Source of the DNA: Streptococcus sp.
GTDB lineage: Bacteria > Bacillota > Bacilli > Lactobacillales > Streptococcaceae
Length of the DNA: 64,000 bases
Assembly (NCBI GenBank): GCA_030528055.1
Contig: JAUMZQ010000001.1
Coordinates: forward strand, 186,001 to 250,000
Reading direction: 5' to 3'
Of this stretch, positions 20,967 to 29,154 are shown one piece after another. Position numbers and translations under genes: made by a program. The notes beneath the pieces were generated by a model. It did not search any database and was not told where the DNA came from. It saw only the letters and a program-made list of their open reading frames with translations. Position 1 is the stretch's first letter. Every line of letters starts with the position of its first letter.

Positions 20967-21043
20967 TTTTAAGTTGTGCAAGTTAACCTAGCGCTTAAGC
21001 TAGAAAAAAATTAAAATGAAAAATTTATTTGGAGGAAATAACA

Positions 21044-21412
21044 ATGGCATTGAACATTGAAAACATTATTGCTGAAATTAAAGAGGCTTCAATTCTTGAA
21101 TTGAACGACCTTGTAAAAGCTATCGAAGAAGAATTTGGTGTAACTGCTGCAGCACCAGTTGCAGTAGCAGCTACTGGTGACGCTGATGCAGCTGCAGCTA
21201 AAGATTCATTTGATATTGAATTGACTGCTGCTGGTGACAAGAAAGTTGGAGTTATCAAAGCTGTACGTGAAATTACAGACCTTGGTCTTAAAGAAGCTAA
21301 AGCTCTTGTTGATGGAGCACCTAACGTTATTAAAGAAGGTGTTGCAGCAGCTGAAGCTGAAGAAATCAAAGCTAAATTGGAAGAAGCTGGAGCTTCAGTT
21401 ACTCTTAAATAA
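21044..21412 (+). CDS. rplL: Ribosomal protein L7/L12
   Basis: The stalk protein that recruits translation factors. It has 122 residues: an N-terminal dimer domain, an alanine-rich hinge (A-A-A-P-V-A-V-A-A), and the C-terminal [10 protein letters not shown] domain. The ATG at 21044 is preceded by GGAGG at 21031. The last five codons, stop included, are the ICE attachment site, and the reading frame is left intact by the insertion. Confidence 0.97.
   Translation: MALNIENIIAEIKEASILELNDLVKAIEEEFGVTAAAPVAVAATGDADAAAAKDSFDIELTAAGDKKVGVIKAVREITDLGLKEAKALVDGAPNVIKEGVAAAEAEEIKAKLEEAGASVTLK
21398..21412 (+). other. ICE attachment site (attL) at the rplL 3' end
   Basis: GTTACTCTTAAATAA is the reverse complement of TTATTTAAGAGTAAC, the 15-bp core that I recall for ICESa2603-family elements integrating at rplL. 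Bases before it are host; those after it begin the ICE. The matching attR is not in the window, so the element is longer than 42.6 kb. Confidence 0.88.
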
Positions 21413-21512
21413 GAGTCATATCATAATTAGATTGCGGAATCCCTATTTACCAGTCTTTGAGAGCGATAAGCGATTGATAGAAACTGATAAATTGATTTGG
21501 TTTCCTGCCAAA

Positions 21513-21549
21513 AATCCTGCCAAAAATTCTTTGGCAGGATTTTTGTTTT
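21513..21549 (+). terminator. Terminator after rplL, inside ICE left end
   Basis: A perfect 12-bp stem (21513-21524 and 21530-21541), a 5-nt loop, then TTTGTTTT. It should stop ribosomal transcription before the ICE genes. Confidence 0.85.
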
Positions 21550-21561
21550 AATAAACTTTCG

Positions 21562-21596
21562 GGGGTAGACACTAGATTGTCTACCCCATTTTTGCG
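21562..21596 (+). terminator. Second hairpin/terminator at ICE left end
   Basis: GGGGTAGACA (21562-21571) pairs perfectly with TGTCTACCCC (21578-21587), followed by ATTTTTGCGTTTT. The first ICE gene starts 24 nt later. It may be a second terminator or a regulatory hairpin. Confidence 0.6.
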
Positions 21597-21610
21597 TTTT
21601 GGAGGTAATT

Positions 21611-21784
21611 ATGCAAAAGGAAGAACAGTCATCACGTCATATCGTGAAGAGCCATATCATGACCATCATGGGAGTTGATAATCTAAAAGCAACTCAACTG
21701 GTAAATGAAATGGAACAAACAGGTTTAATCCGATTTGATGAATTCGGGAATTTTGGACTTTTAGTCTTGGAGGGACAATCATGA
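21611..21784 (+). CDS. Small conserved-type ICE protein, unknown function
   Basis: A 57-residue acidic protein that starts at ATG 21611, behind GGAGG at 21601. It shows a helical pattern with V-D-N-L-K-A-T-Q-L-V-N-E-M-E and no known motif. Its last codons overlap the start of the RepA-type gene (ATGA), so it is coupled to it. This points to a role in replication or its control, but nothing in the sequence proves that. Confidence 0.6.
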   Translation: MQKEEQSSRHIVKSHIMTIMGVDNLKATQLVNEMEQTGLIRFDEFGNFGLLVLEGQS

Positions 21785-22599
21785 AACGTATTACCGCTAA
21801 TCAATATCAGACATCAGAGCGTTATTATAAACTCCCTAAAATTTTGTTTGAGAGTGAACGTTATAAGGATATGAAGCTGGAAGTTAAGGTAGCCTACGCG
21901 GTTTTAAAAGATCGGTTGGAGTTGTCTTTGAGTAAAGGCTGGATTGATGAGGATGGGGCTATTTATTTGATTTATTCCAATTCAAATCTGATGGCACTAT
22001 TAGGCTGTTCAAAGTCAAAATTACTCTCTATCAAGAAAACCTTACGCGAATATGGCTTAATTGATGAAGTCCAACAGTCCTCTAGTGAAAGAGGTCGAAT
22101 GGCAAATAAAATTTACTTGGGGGAATTAGAACATGAAACTACCCCAGTCTTACATTCAGACGGGGCTAGTGTTAAAAAAACACTAGGGGGGTCTCAAAGA
22201 AAGACGGGGCCGGTCTTATATTCAGCCCCTAGTGAGACTGAAGGAAGTGAGACTAAATATAGTGAAACTAAAGGGAGTGATTTCCTTATTGAGGACGAGG
22301 AGGAGAGGCAGCTAGTAGATGAGAAAAAAGAAGAAAACTTTACTTCAAAAGTTGATGGCGTGACCAAGTACGATCGAGACTATATTTGGGGTTTGGTTCA
22401 TGACCAGTTAAGACAGACAGGTCTATCTCAGTCTGCTAGTGACTATGCCATGATTTATTTTAGTGACCGTTATCAGTATGCATTGGAACATATGCGATTT
22501 GCTCGGTCAGCGGAAGTAATAGCTGAATACGTATTTAATGGTGTGTTGTCAGAGTGGACCAAGCAACTGAGACGACAAGAAGTAAAAGGAGGTGAATAA
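21781..22599 (+). CDS. repA: Replication initiator protein A (RepA_N domain)
   Basis: The N-terminal 120 residues match RepA_N: Y-Y-K-L-P-K-I-L-F-E-S-E-R-Y-K followed by V-A-Y-A-V-L-K-D-R and a winged-helix region (L-M-A-L-L-G-C-S-K-S-K). Residues 120-180 are a variable linker rich in serine, threonine and acid. The C-terminal part is a small helical domain. Initiators of this family act in plasmids and ICEs; here it may let the excised circle replicate. It is coupled to the small ORF upstream. Confidence 0.88.
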   Translation: MKRITANQYQTSERYYKLPKILFESERYKDMKLEVKVAYAVLKDRLELSLSKGWIDEDGAIYLIYSNSNLMALLGCSKSKLLSIKKTLREYGLIDEVQQSSSERGRMANKIYLGELEHETTPVLHSDGASVKKTLGGSQRKTGPVLYSAPSETEGSETKYSETKGSDFLIEDEEERQLVDEKKEENFTSKVDGVTKYDRDYIWGLVHDQLRQTGLSQSASDYAMIYFSDRYQYALEHMRFARSAEVIAEYVFNGVLSEWTKQLRRQEVKGGE

Positions 22600-22600
22600 G

Positions 22601-22696
22601 ATGATTTGGTGGATACTAGGTGGAATCTATCTGATTTCTATCATCATTTTGATTGTTGAAATCATCCGTGCACCAGAAATGGATGATCATATATAA
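22601..22696 (+). CDS. 31-residue membrane peptide
   Basis: A short ORF starts 1 nt after the repA stop, with AAAGGAGGTG 4 nt upstream of its ATG. It encodes one membrane helix (W-W-I-L-G-G-I-Y-L-I-S-I-I-I-L-I-V) and a short acidic tail. The strong ribosome site and close coupling make it likely to be real. The function is unknown. Confidence 0.55.
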   Translation: MIWWILGGIYLISIIILIVEIIRAPEMDDHI

Positions 22697-22747
22697 GCAA
22701 GAGTTTTACAAGTGTAAGGCTCTTTTTTAGTTGGAAAGAGAGGAAAA

Positions 22748-24103
22748 ATGAAATTTTTAGATTTATTTGCTGGGATAGGTGGTTTTAGGCTAGGGTTGGA
22801 ATCACAGGGTCATAAATGCCTGGGCTTTTGTGAAATTGATAAGTTCGCTAGAACATCTTATAAAGCCATGTTTAACACAGAAGGGGAAATAGAATATCAT
22901 GACATTAAAGAGGTCACAGACCATGACTTTAGACAATTTAGAGGGCAAGTGGACATCATCTGCGGGGGATTTCCTTGCCAAGCATTTTCACTCGCAGGCA
23001 GACGATTGGGATTTGAAGATACTCGAGGGACTCTCTTTTTTGAGATTGCTCGAGCGGCCAAACAAATCCAACCACGTTTTCTATTTTTGGAAAACGTCAA
23101 AGGCCTACTCAATCACGACGAGGGACGGACGTTCGCCACAATCCTCTCCACGCTGGATGAATTGGGGTATGATGTCGAATGGCAGGTGCTTAACAGCAAG
23201 GACTTCCAAGTCCCGCAAAACAGAGAACGGGTCTTTATTATCGGACATTCTAGAAGATATCGTTCCAGATTCATATTTCCTCTCAGAAGAGAAGACAGCC
23301 CAGCTCATCTTGAAAGGCTAGGAAATATCAATCCCTCTAAACATGGTTTGAATGGTGAAGTCTATCTGACGAGTGGACTTGCTCCTACACTAACAAGAGG
23401 TAAAGGAGAGGGTGCAAAAATCGCCATTCCAGTCTTAACACCAGATAGACTAGAAAAACGCCAACATGGTCGTCGATTTAAGGACAATCAAGACCCTATG
23501 TTTACTTTGACCAGTCAAGACAAACACGGAGTTGTTGTCGCAGGAAATCTGCCGACTAGCTTTGACCAGACCGGTAGAGTATTTGACATTTCTGGCTTGT
23601 CACCGACCTTGACCACCATGCAAGGTGGAGACAAGGTGCCAAAGATTTTACTGAGGGAGGAGCTGCCATTTCTGAAGATCAAGGAAGCCACAAAAACAGG
23701 GTACGCAAAGGCCACTCTTGGAGACTCTGTCAATCTGGCTTATCCAGACTCAACCAAACGTAGGGGACGAGTGGGAAAGGGAATATCCAATACTCTGACT
23801 ACTTCAGACAATATGGGAGTGGTGGTTGCTGCTCTGGAATATCGACAGGATAAGTGGTATGAAGTCACAGGCATTGTCTTAGAGGGGAAACTTTATCGCC
23901 TGAGAATTAGACGACTGACACCAAGAGAGTGTTTCAGACTTCAAGGTTTTCCTGATTGGGCTTATGAAAGAGCAGAAAGTGTTTCTAGTAAAAGCCAACT
24001 ATACAAACAGGCAGGCAATAGCGTGACTGTCACAGTTATTGAAGCCATTGCCAGAGAATTTAGAAGAATTGAAGAGGAAGAAAAACATGAACCTACTACA
24101 TAA
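22748..24103 (+). CDS. DNA (cytosine-5-)-methyltransferase
   Basis: This is a C5-cytosine methyltransferase of 451 residues. It has motif I D-L-F-A-G-I-G-G-F at the start and the catalytic P-C-Q (Cys77) in G-F-P-C-Q-A-F. Motif VI E-N-V and motif VIII Q-N-R-E-R-V-F follow, and a long target-recognition region ends in motifs IX-X (R-E-C-F-R-L-Q-G-F-P, Q-A-G-N-S-V). No restriction endonuclease gene is beside it, so it is probably an orphan that protects the ICE during transfer. The last 17 bp overlap the following gene. Confidence 0.93.
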   Translation: MKFLDLFAGIGGFRLGLESQGHKCLGFCEIDKFARTSYKAMFNTEGEIEYHDIKEVTDHDFRQFRGQVDIICGGFPCQAFSLAGRRLGFEDTRGTLFFEIARAAKQIQPRFLFLENVKGLLNHDEGRTFATILSTLDELGYDVEWQVLNSKDFQVPQNRERVFIIGHSRRYRSRFIFPLRREDSPAHLERLGNINPSKHGLNGEVYLTSGLAPTLTRGKGEGAKIAIPVLTPDRLEKRQHGRRFKDNQDPMFTLTSQDKHGVVVAGNLPTSFDQTGRVFDISGLSPTLTTMQGGDKVPKILLREELPFLKIKEATKTGYAKATLGDSVNLAYPDSTKRRGRVGKGISNTLTTSDNMGVVVAALEYRQDKWYEVTGIVLEGKLYRLRIRRLTPRECFRLQGFPDWAYERAESVSSKSQLYKQAGNSVTVTVIEAIAREFRRIEEEEKHEPTT

Positions 24104-24515
24104 GAAAAGTATCCTAGAGTGTACTGAATTAGAGGAACGTATTCACCAAGTTGGAACCAATCAGTTATTACAAAAGATATTGTCGCTCCCCAATTTTGAT
24201 TGTGACTTTGAGGTGACTTTTGAAGATGATTACCACAAAGAGATGAATGATCCCCTATTCTACGAATCCAATCTTCATCGGATTTCGGATTTTTTGGAAA
24301 CTAGGGATATTAAAAATGGTGTAGATACACTATTGACGAAAGACAATCACCTGGCCTTTCGTGCCTTTGGTGAAAATTATTCTGCTAGGGGAAAGGAGGG
24401 CATTTTAACGACTCTAGTGACGGTCAAGTGCTTTGGTGAAGGACGGATTCCCATTGATATGAGTCGCTATTTCTCAACTCCTGAACCAACAGTTGAAAAT
24501 AGCCTAACCCTATAA
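24087..24515 (+). CDS. ICE protein of unknown function
   Basis: A soluble acidic protein of 142 residues. The ATG at 24087, inside the end of the methyltransferase gene, has GAAGAGGAAG just upstream. The stretch F-D-C-D-F-E-V-T-F-E-D-D-Y looks like beta strands and the tail ends at a proline-rich turn. I recognise no domain. It lies in the same transcript as the methyltransferase and the Spx-like gene. Confidence 0.6.
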   Translation: MNLLHKKSILECTELEERIHQVGTNQLLQKILSLPNFDCDFEVTFEDDYHKEMNDPLFYESNLHRISDFLETRDIKNGVDTLLTKDNHLAFRAFGENYSARGKEGILTTLVTVKCFGEGRIPIDMSRYFSTPEPTVENSLTL

Positions 24516-24525
24516 GGAGGTGCCT

Positions 24526-24909
24526 ATGCTTGAGGTATATCTAGGAAATAATACCAATACAAATCAAGATTTACTAACCATTTTGACGACCTATGGAGTG
24601 GCTTATCGTTGTACAAAAGCATGTGAGGTAAACCGTGAAATCATACTGTCACTCTTTGCCAAAACCACGGATTGTTTTGAGTTGCTGTCGCCACGATTTC
24701 TTCGCTTTAAAAGTCAATATTCGATAAGTTTGAATGAGATGATTCAGCTCATTCTCCAAAAGCCAGACCAAAACCTTCGTCTGCCTCTCATTGTCTGTCA
24801 GAATCACGTCTATCCAGCTATTGGGCTAGACGAAGTACGTACTTTTCTTCCCAGACAGGTAAAAGAAGAGTTGTTTCAGGCCAGTCTGATGAAACAAGTG
24901 ACAGGGTAG
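24526..24909 (+). CDS. Spx/ArsC-like protein without the CXXC redox pair
   Basis: The 127-residue protein follows the Spx plan: a thioredoxin-fold start (L-E-V-Y-L), a central helical part (F-A-K-T-T-D-C-F-E-L-L-S-P-R), and a C-terminal segment (R-L-P-L-I-V-C...I-G-L-D-E-V-R-T-F-L-P-R) very close to the Spx signature I-G-Y-N-E-D-E-I-R-R-F-L-P-R. The CXXC that senses oxidation is replaced by an N-N-T-N-T-N loop. Spx binds the RNA polymerase alpha subunit; this version may do so in a redox-blind way. The start ATG 24526 is set by AAGGAGG. Confidence 0.7.
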   Translation: MLEVYLGNNTNTNQDLLTILTTYGVAYRCTKACEVNREIILSLFAKTTDCFELLSPRFLRFKSQYSISLNEMIQLILQKPDQNLRLPLIVCQNHVYPAIGLDEVRTFLPRQVKEELFQASLMKQVTG

Positions 24910-24917
24910 GTGTGAAG

Positions 24918-25151
24918 ATGAATGAACGATTTTGGGACAATTTAGAAATCATTCTGGCTGAAAAAGACCTCACTTGGGCAGAACTAGCTCGCAAAGTATT
25001 CAACGGTCAATATGTTTATCCAAGTGAATTTAATCGCCTCTATCAAAAATTACGGCATTACAAATCTAATCGTCTGATGCCACAAATAAGATGGGTTGAG
25101 CGTATTGTTCTAGTCTTAGATATTGATTATGAAGATTTATTTAAGAGGTGA
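24918..25151 (+). CDS. Small helix-turn-helix (XRE-like) regulator
   Basis: A 77-residue protein with an N-terminal helix-turn-helix pattern: L-E-I-I-L-A-E-K-D-L-T-W-A-E-L-A-R-K-V, then a recognition-helix-like part and a second helix R-W-V-E-R-I-V-L-V-L-D-I-D. It is a likely DNA-binding regulator of the XRE type. The recognition part is atypical (F-N-G-Q-Y-V-Y-P-S-E-F). A GTG at 24912 is an alternative start. Confidence 0.7.
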   Translation: MNERFWDNLEIILAEKDLTWAELARKVFNGQYVYPSEFNRLYQKLRHYKSNRLMPQIRWVERIVLVLDIDYEDLFKR

Positions 25152-25153
25152 CA

Positions 25154-25738
25154 ATGATAAGGATAGTGTTGTTTTATCTAGCCATACAGCTTAACGGTCT
25201 TCTGGTGAGTTTATTCCTGAAAGAGTATCTGACAATAGAGGGTATAGTCTTGCTACAATTGGTCCTATTAAGTGTGACTTGCTTAGAGATTGCCCGTCAT
25301 AAAACTGTTCCATTAAAAATTGTGGGCGTACAAAATCGCCTAAGTTGGTTGCTTCTTGGCTTTGTGGCTATGGTTGCTTTTGCAGTCTTCATCAGTTTCC
25401 TATTTCCAGTTCAGACTAGGAATCAAGCAGTATTGGTACAAGTAGGAAAACAGGTTCCTCCTATTATCTTTTTATTGTTTCTGGTCAATGCAAGTATTCT
25501 TGAAGAGATTGTTTACAGGCAATTGCTGTGGGAAAAATTGACATTCCCTTTTGAACAAATAGGCGTGACCAGTTTTCTCTTTGTTCTATCCCATGGACCT
25601 AATCAGTTAGGGAGTTGGCTCATCTATAGCTGTCTTGGCTTGACCTTGGCTGTTGTTCGATTGAAAACTGATTGTATGACGGCAATCGCCTTACATTTAC
25701 TTTGGAATAGTTTGGCTTATGTCGTAACTTTCTTGTGA
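25154..25738 (+). CDS. CPBP-family intramembrane metalloprotease
   Basis: A membrane protein of about 194 residues with six or seven hydrophobic segments and the CPBP/CAAX motifs E-E-I-V-Y-R (residues near 117) and F-V-L-S-H-G, plus H-L-L-W-N-S near the end. Family members act as immunity proteins or as intramembrane proteases. The ATG at 25154 has AGAGGTGA upstream; a GTG at 25148 overlaps the previous stop. It closes the maintenance block and the next promoter starts inside its last codons. Confidence 0.8.
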   Translation: MIRIVLFYLAIQLNGLLVSLFLKEYLTIEGIVLLQLVLLSVTCLEIARHKTVPLKIVGVQNRLSWLLLGFVAMVAFAVFISFLFPVQTRNQAVLVQVGKQVPPIIFLLFLVNASILEEIVYRQLLWEKLTFPFEQIGVTSFLFVLSHGPNQLGSWLIYSCLGLTLAVVRLKTDCMTAIALHLLWNSLAYVVTFL

Positions 25739-25767
25739 TACCAAAATCAAGAGTGCTTCCGTATTAT
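25733..25767 (+). promoter_or_regulatory. ICE promoter box 1, before the conjugation operon
   Basis: TTGTGATACCAAAATCAAG (25733-25751), 10 nt, then TATTAT (25762). It has the same layout as at 36380, 52173 and 53985. It drives the DUF3801/VirD4 operon. A small hairpin (GTGCTTCC/GGAAGCAC) overlaps the -10. Confidence 0.65.
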
Positions 25768-25814
25768 GGAAGCACCTTATGTTTGATAGGGAATCGAAAA
25801 AAGAGGAGGCCACT

Positions 25815-26303
25815 ATGTCATCTGAACAACAAGAACGTCAAGCGATGCAATACGTAGAAAGAAGTAGTTTATTGACAGTCAGAACCCTCTTAAAACTCTT
25901 AGAATGGTCGGCTAGGCAAGCCTTAGCTCAAGATTCAGCTTATAAGATTGGGGTTCAAAAAATGGAAGAACTCCTTCAAAGTCCTTACGCCATTGAAGCG
26001 ATTGATGTTAGTAAAGACATACTGGATAAGCCAATCGATGTGGAGAAATTTAAGGAGTTGATGGAGTCAGAAAAACTGCCAATCGCAATTAGTTGGCAAA
26101 AAGACTATCTCTACTTTTATGCCAAGGATAAGACCTTGCTCGATCATCACTTGGATGAATTGTTGAAGAAACTGATGTCTAATCCAGAGAAGCTAGAAGG
26201 TTTAACCTTTGATAAAACCTTGGACCAAGAGATAGAACTGGCCAAAGAGAAAATTAGAGTGACAGAACTTTCGGCAGTAAAAACCAAGGAGGTGACCTTG
26301 TAA
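25815..26303 (+). CDS. DUF3801/PcfB-like conjugation protein
   Basis: A soluble helical protein of about 162 residues directly upstream of virD4, with its stop overlapping the virD4 start. DUF3801 proteins (PcfB in pCF10) bind the coupling protein and the relaxosome. The ATG at 25815 has GAGGAGG just upstream; an earlier in-frame start at 25779 lacks one. It is the first gene behind promoter box 1. Confidence 0.72.
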   Translation: MSSEQQERQAMQYVERSSLLTVRTLLKLLEWSARQALAQDSAYKIGVQKMEELLQSPYAIEAIDVSKDILDKPIDVEKFKELMESEKLPIAISWQKDYLYFYAKDKTLLDHHLDELLKKLMSNPEKLEGLTFDKTLDQEIELAKEKIRVTELSAVKTKEVTL

Positions 26304-28120
26304 TGTATTCCAGGCAAAAAGCATTTGTCTTTGGACTCTTGGGTCTCGCCTTTGGCTATTTCTGCCATCGTCTAACCCTACTCTATGATAGTTTAACTAA
26401 TGCCCCACCTATGGAACGTATTGCCTACCTCTTAGGAGAGGGGTTAAATCAGGTTTTCAATCCTTTATGGCTATTTTCCTTTACTCAAAAATCTTTTCTT
26501 GCCTTTATCCTTGGGGTTCTAATGATGACGCTAGTCTATCTTTATGTATCGACAGGACAGAAAGTCTATCGGGAAGGGGAAGAATATGGTTCTGCACGAT
26601 TTGGAACCAGTAAGGAAAAGCGGAACTTTTACAGTAAGAATCCTTTCAATGACACGATTTTGGCTCGTGATGTTCGTCTAACCTTGTTGGAAAAGAAGAA
26701 ACCCCAGTTTGACCGAAATAAAAATTTGATTGTCATTGGGGGTTCTGGGGCAGGTAAGACCTTTCGCTTTGTGAAACCCAACCTTATCCAACTTAACTGT
26801 TCCAATATTGTCGTAGATCCGAAAGACCATTTGGCTGAGAAGACAGGTAAACTCTTTTTAGAAAACGGTTATCAGGTTAAGGTTTTAGACTTGGTTAATA
26901 TGACCAATTCAGACGGTTTTAATCCCTTTCGTTATGTAGAAACAGAGAATGATTTGAACCGTATGTTAACGGTCTATTTTAATAATACCAAAGGAAATGG
27001 TTCTCGCAGTGATCCGTTTTGGGATGAGGCTTCCATGACATTGGTGAGAGCTATTGCCTCTTATTTGGTAGATTTTTACAATCCACCAGGAAGTTCCAAG
27101 CAAGGGCAGGTAGCAAGACGTAAGCGTGGCCGTTATCCAGCCTTTTCTGAGATTGGGAAACTCATTAAACTGTTATCAAAGGGAGATAATCAGGACAAAA
27201 GTGTTCTTGAAGTCCTGTTTGAAGATTACGCTAAAAAATACGGTCACGAGAACTTTACCATGAGAAACTGGGCAGATTTTCAAAACTATAAGGATAAGAC
27301 CTTGGATTCGGTGATTGCGGTCACAACAGCTAAATTTGCCCTCTTTAATATTCAATCGGTGATTGATTTGACGCAAAGAGACACTATGGATTTGAAAACG
27401 TGGGGCACTCAAAAGACCATGGTCTATCTTGTTATTCCAGACAATGATACGACCTTTCGTTTCCTATCTGCTTTATTTTTCTCTACGGTTTTCTCCACTT
27501 TGACCAGACAGGCTGATGTTGACTTTAAAGGGCAACTGCCTATTCATGTTAGAAGCTATCTGGATGAGTTTGCGAATGTCGGAGAAATCCCAGACTTCGC
27601 TGAACAAACCTCAACAGTCCGCTCTAGGAATATGAGTCTTGTGCCTATTCTCCAAAATATCGCTCAACTCCAAGGACTTTATAAGGAAAAAGAAGCTTGG
27701 AAAACTATACTGGGGAACTGTGACAGTCTCCTCTATTTGGGTGGGAATGACGAGGAAACTTTCAAATTCATGAGTGGACTTTTAGGCAAACAAACCGTTG
27801 ATGTCAGAAGCACCAGTCGTTCTTTTGGGCAGACGGGTTCAAGTTCTACCTCTCATCAGAAAATTGCTCGTGACTTGATGACGGCTGATGAAGTTGGAAC
27901 TATGAAACGAGATGAGTGCCTCGTACGCATTGCAGGGGTTCCTGTTTTTCGAACCAAGAAATATTTTCCTCTCAAACATAAACATTGGAAGTTGCTCGCT
28001 GATAAGGAAACCGATGACCGTTGGTGGAACTATCACATCAATCCCTTGGCTAAAGAGGAAGAATTGGACTTGTCAGACTATCAAATAAGGGATTTAAGCA
28101 CAGAAACGTCACTACATTAA
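26303..28120 (+). CDS. virD4: VirD4/TraG-type coupling protein
   Basis: The ATPase that links the DNA substrate to the type IV secretion channel. Two N-terminal membrane helices (residues 8-30 and 62-90) are followed by the Walker A motif G-G-S-G-A-G-K-T (near residue 150), D-P-K-D-H, and the C-terminal D-E-F-A-N-V-G motif. The length of 605 residues is normal. It overlaps the PcfB-like gene by 1 nt (TAATG). Confidence 0.95.
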   Translation: MYSRQKAFVFGLLGLAFGYFCHRLTLLYDSLTNAPPMERIAYLLGEGLNQVFNPLWLFSFTQKSFLAFILGVLMMTLVYLYVSTGQKVYREGEEYGSARFGTSKEKRNFYSKNPFNDTILARDVRLTLLEKKKPQFDRNKNLIVIGGSGAGKTFRFVKPNLIQLNCSNIVVDPKDHLAEKTGKLFLENGYQVKVLDLVNMTNSDGFNPFRYVETENDLNRMLTVYFNNTKGNGSRSDPFWDEASMTLVRAIASYLVDFYNPPGSSKQGQVARRKRGRYPAFSEIGKLIKLLSKGDNQDKSVLEVLFEDYAKKYGHENFTMRNWADFQNYKDKTLDSVIAVTTAKFALFNIQSVIDLTQRDTMDLKTWGTQKTMVYLVIPDNDTTFRFLSALFFSTVFSTLTRQADVDFKGQLPIHVRSYLDEFANVGEIPDFAEQTSTVRSRNMSLVPILQNIAQLQGLYKEKEAWKTILGNCDSLLYLGGNDEETFKFMSGLLGKQTVDVRSTSRSFGQTGSSSTSHQKIARDLMTADEVGTMKRDECLVRIAGVPVFRTKKYFPLKHKHWKLLADKETDDRWWNYHINPLAKEEELDLSDYQIRDLSTETSLH

Positions 28121-28137
28121 TAGAAATGAGGAAAAAT

Positions 28138-28380
28138 ATGAATCAAAAACTAACAGGCTTTGTTTACGGAGTGGACGCCAGCTCCATGTTCTCCCAGGCC
28201 ATGTCTCTATTACAAAAAGGATTGATTGCAGTAGGAGCCTTTCTTGTAGTCATGGGCATTATCAACCTTTCAACCAACATTAAAGATGGTGGGCCAGGCG
28301 TCCGAAATGCCATTTTAGAAATTGTTGGTGGTGTCATGGTGGGAGCCGCAGGTGCTTTTGTGACACAGATTACCATTTAG
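28138..28380 (+). CDS. Small membrane protein of the conjugation module (VirB2-like)
   Basis: An 80-residue protein with two hydrophobic helices (about 22-42 and 57-78) separated by a charged loop. This is the size and layout of VirB2/TrbC-type pilin-like subunits found between VirD4 and VirB6 genes in Gram-positive ICEs. The ATG at 28138 is favoured by ATGAGGA just upstream; an ATG at 28126 is the alternative. The assignment rests on position and topology only. Confidence 0.6.
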   Translation: MNQKLTGFVYGVDASSMFSQAMSLLQKGLIAVGAFLVVMGIINLSTNIKDGGPGVRNAILEIVGGVMVGAAGAFVTQITI

Positions 28381-28398
28381 AGGAGGTCAGAACATGAC

Positions 28399-29154
28399 AT
28401 GATGATGAATTTTACGTCACCTTTTGTATTTCTAGCCTCTGAAAAAGTGTCAAGCGATAGCCTTTTTGAAGGGTTTCAGGTCGATTTAGAATCAACTGCT
28501 AACTTGGTTAAGTCACTGGCGGACTTTAATCCGACGGTTTGGTCTTACATGACAGCCATTACCAAGGGTATTATGCAGCCCTTGGGAGTAGCTATTCTTG
28601 CGGTAGTTCTTGTACTCGAATTTTCAAAAATGGCCAAGAAAATCGCAAACTCAGGCGGTGCAATGACCTTTGAAGCCATAGCACCTATGATTGTCAGCTA
28701 CATCATGGTCGCGGTCGTGATTACCAATACGACGGTTATTGTGGAAGCCATTATTGCCATTGCCTCATATGTTATTGAACAAGTGGCAAGTCTTGTCACG
28801 AATGGTGGTGCTAATTATGATACCATCTCAGGCATTAAGGGATCTGGAATTGTAGGAAAAATGATTATTGGCTTTTTTGCGATTCTCATTTGGTTGGTAC
28901 GAATGGCCAGTATTATGGTTGTCAATATCTTGATTACCATTCGCTTTATCCAACTCTATCTGATGATTCCTTTTGCCCCTGTTACCATTCCGACCTTCCT
29001 TAGTGATGACTGGAGAAGTGTTGGGATTGGTTACCTTAAAAACATCATGGTCTATGCCGTTCAAGGTATTTTGATTTTTCTAATTGTATCTCTTGTCCCC
29101 TTGTTTGAATCGGCTGGAAAGATTGCCGTATCAAATGGAGCTGGAGTTATGTAA
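28399..29154 (+). CDS. VirB6/TrbL-like channel protein, ended early by a stop
   Basis: Polytopic membrane protein with an N-terminal extracytoplasmic part and about five or six membrane helices, with R-F-I-Q-L-Y-L-M-I-P-F-A-P-V-T-I-P, the conserved TrbL/VirB6 region of Gram-positive ICEs. After the TAA at 29152 the same frame runs on for 32 codons to a TAG at 29251, and this part encodes one more hydrophobic helix and the typical tail S-Q-R-T-A-R-S-I-L-G-M. So the annotated protein lacks its last membrane segment. One CAA-to-TAA change would explain it. AGGAGG sits at 28381. Confidence 0.8.
   Translation: MMMNFTSPFVFLASEKVSSDSLFEGFQVDLESTANLVKSLADFNPTVWSYMTAITKGIMQPLGVAILAVVLVLEFSKMAKKIANSGGAMTFEAIAPMIVSYIMVAVVITNTTVIVEAIIAIASYVIEQVASLVTNGGANYDTISGIKGSGIVGKMIIGFFAILIWLVRMASIMVVNILITIRFIQLYLMIPFAPVTIPTFLSDDWRSVGIGYLKNIMVYAVQGILIFLIVSLVPLFESAGKIAVSNGAGVM

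Noticed and set aside
25137..25147. TTATTTAAGAG, matching the first 11 bases of the rplL attachment core
   Set aside because: It is coding sequence at the end of the HTH gene, the last four bases do not fit, and the ICE continues on both sides, so it is a chance match.
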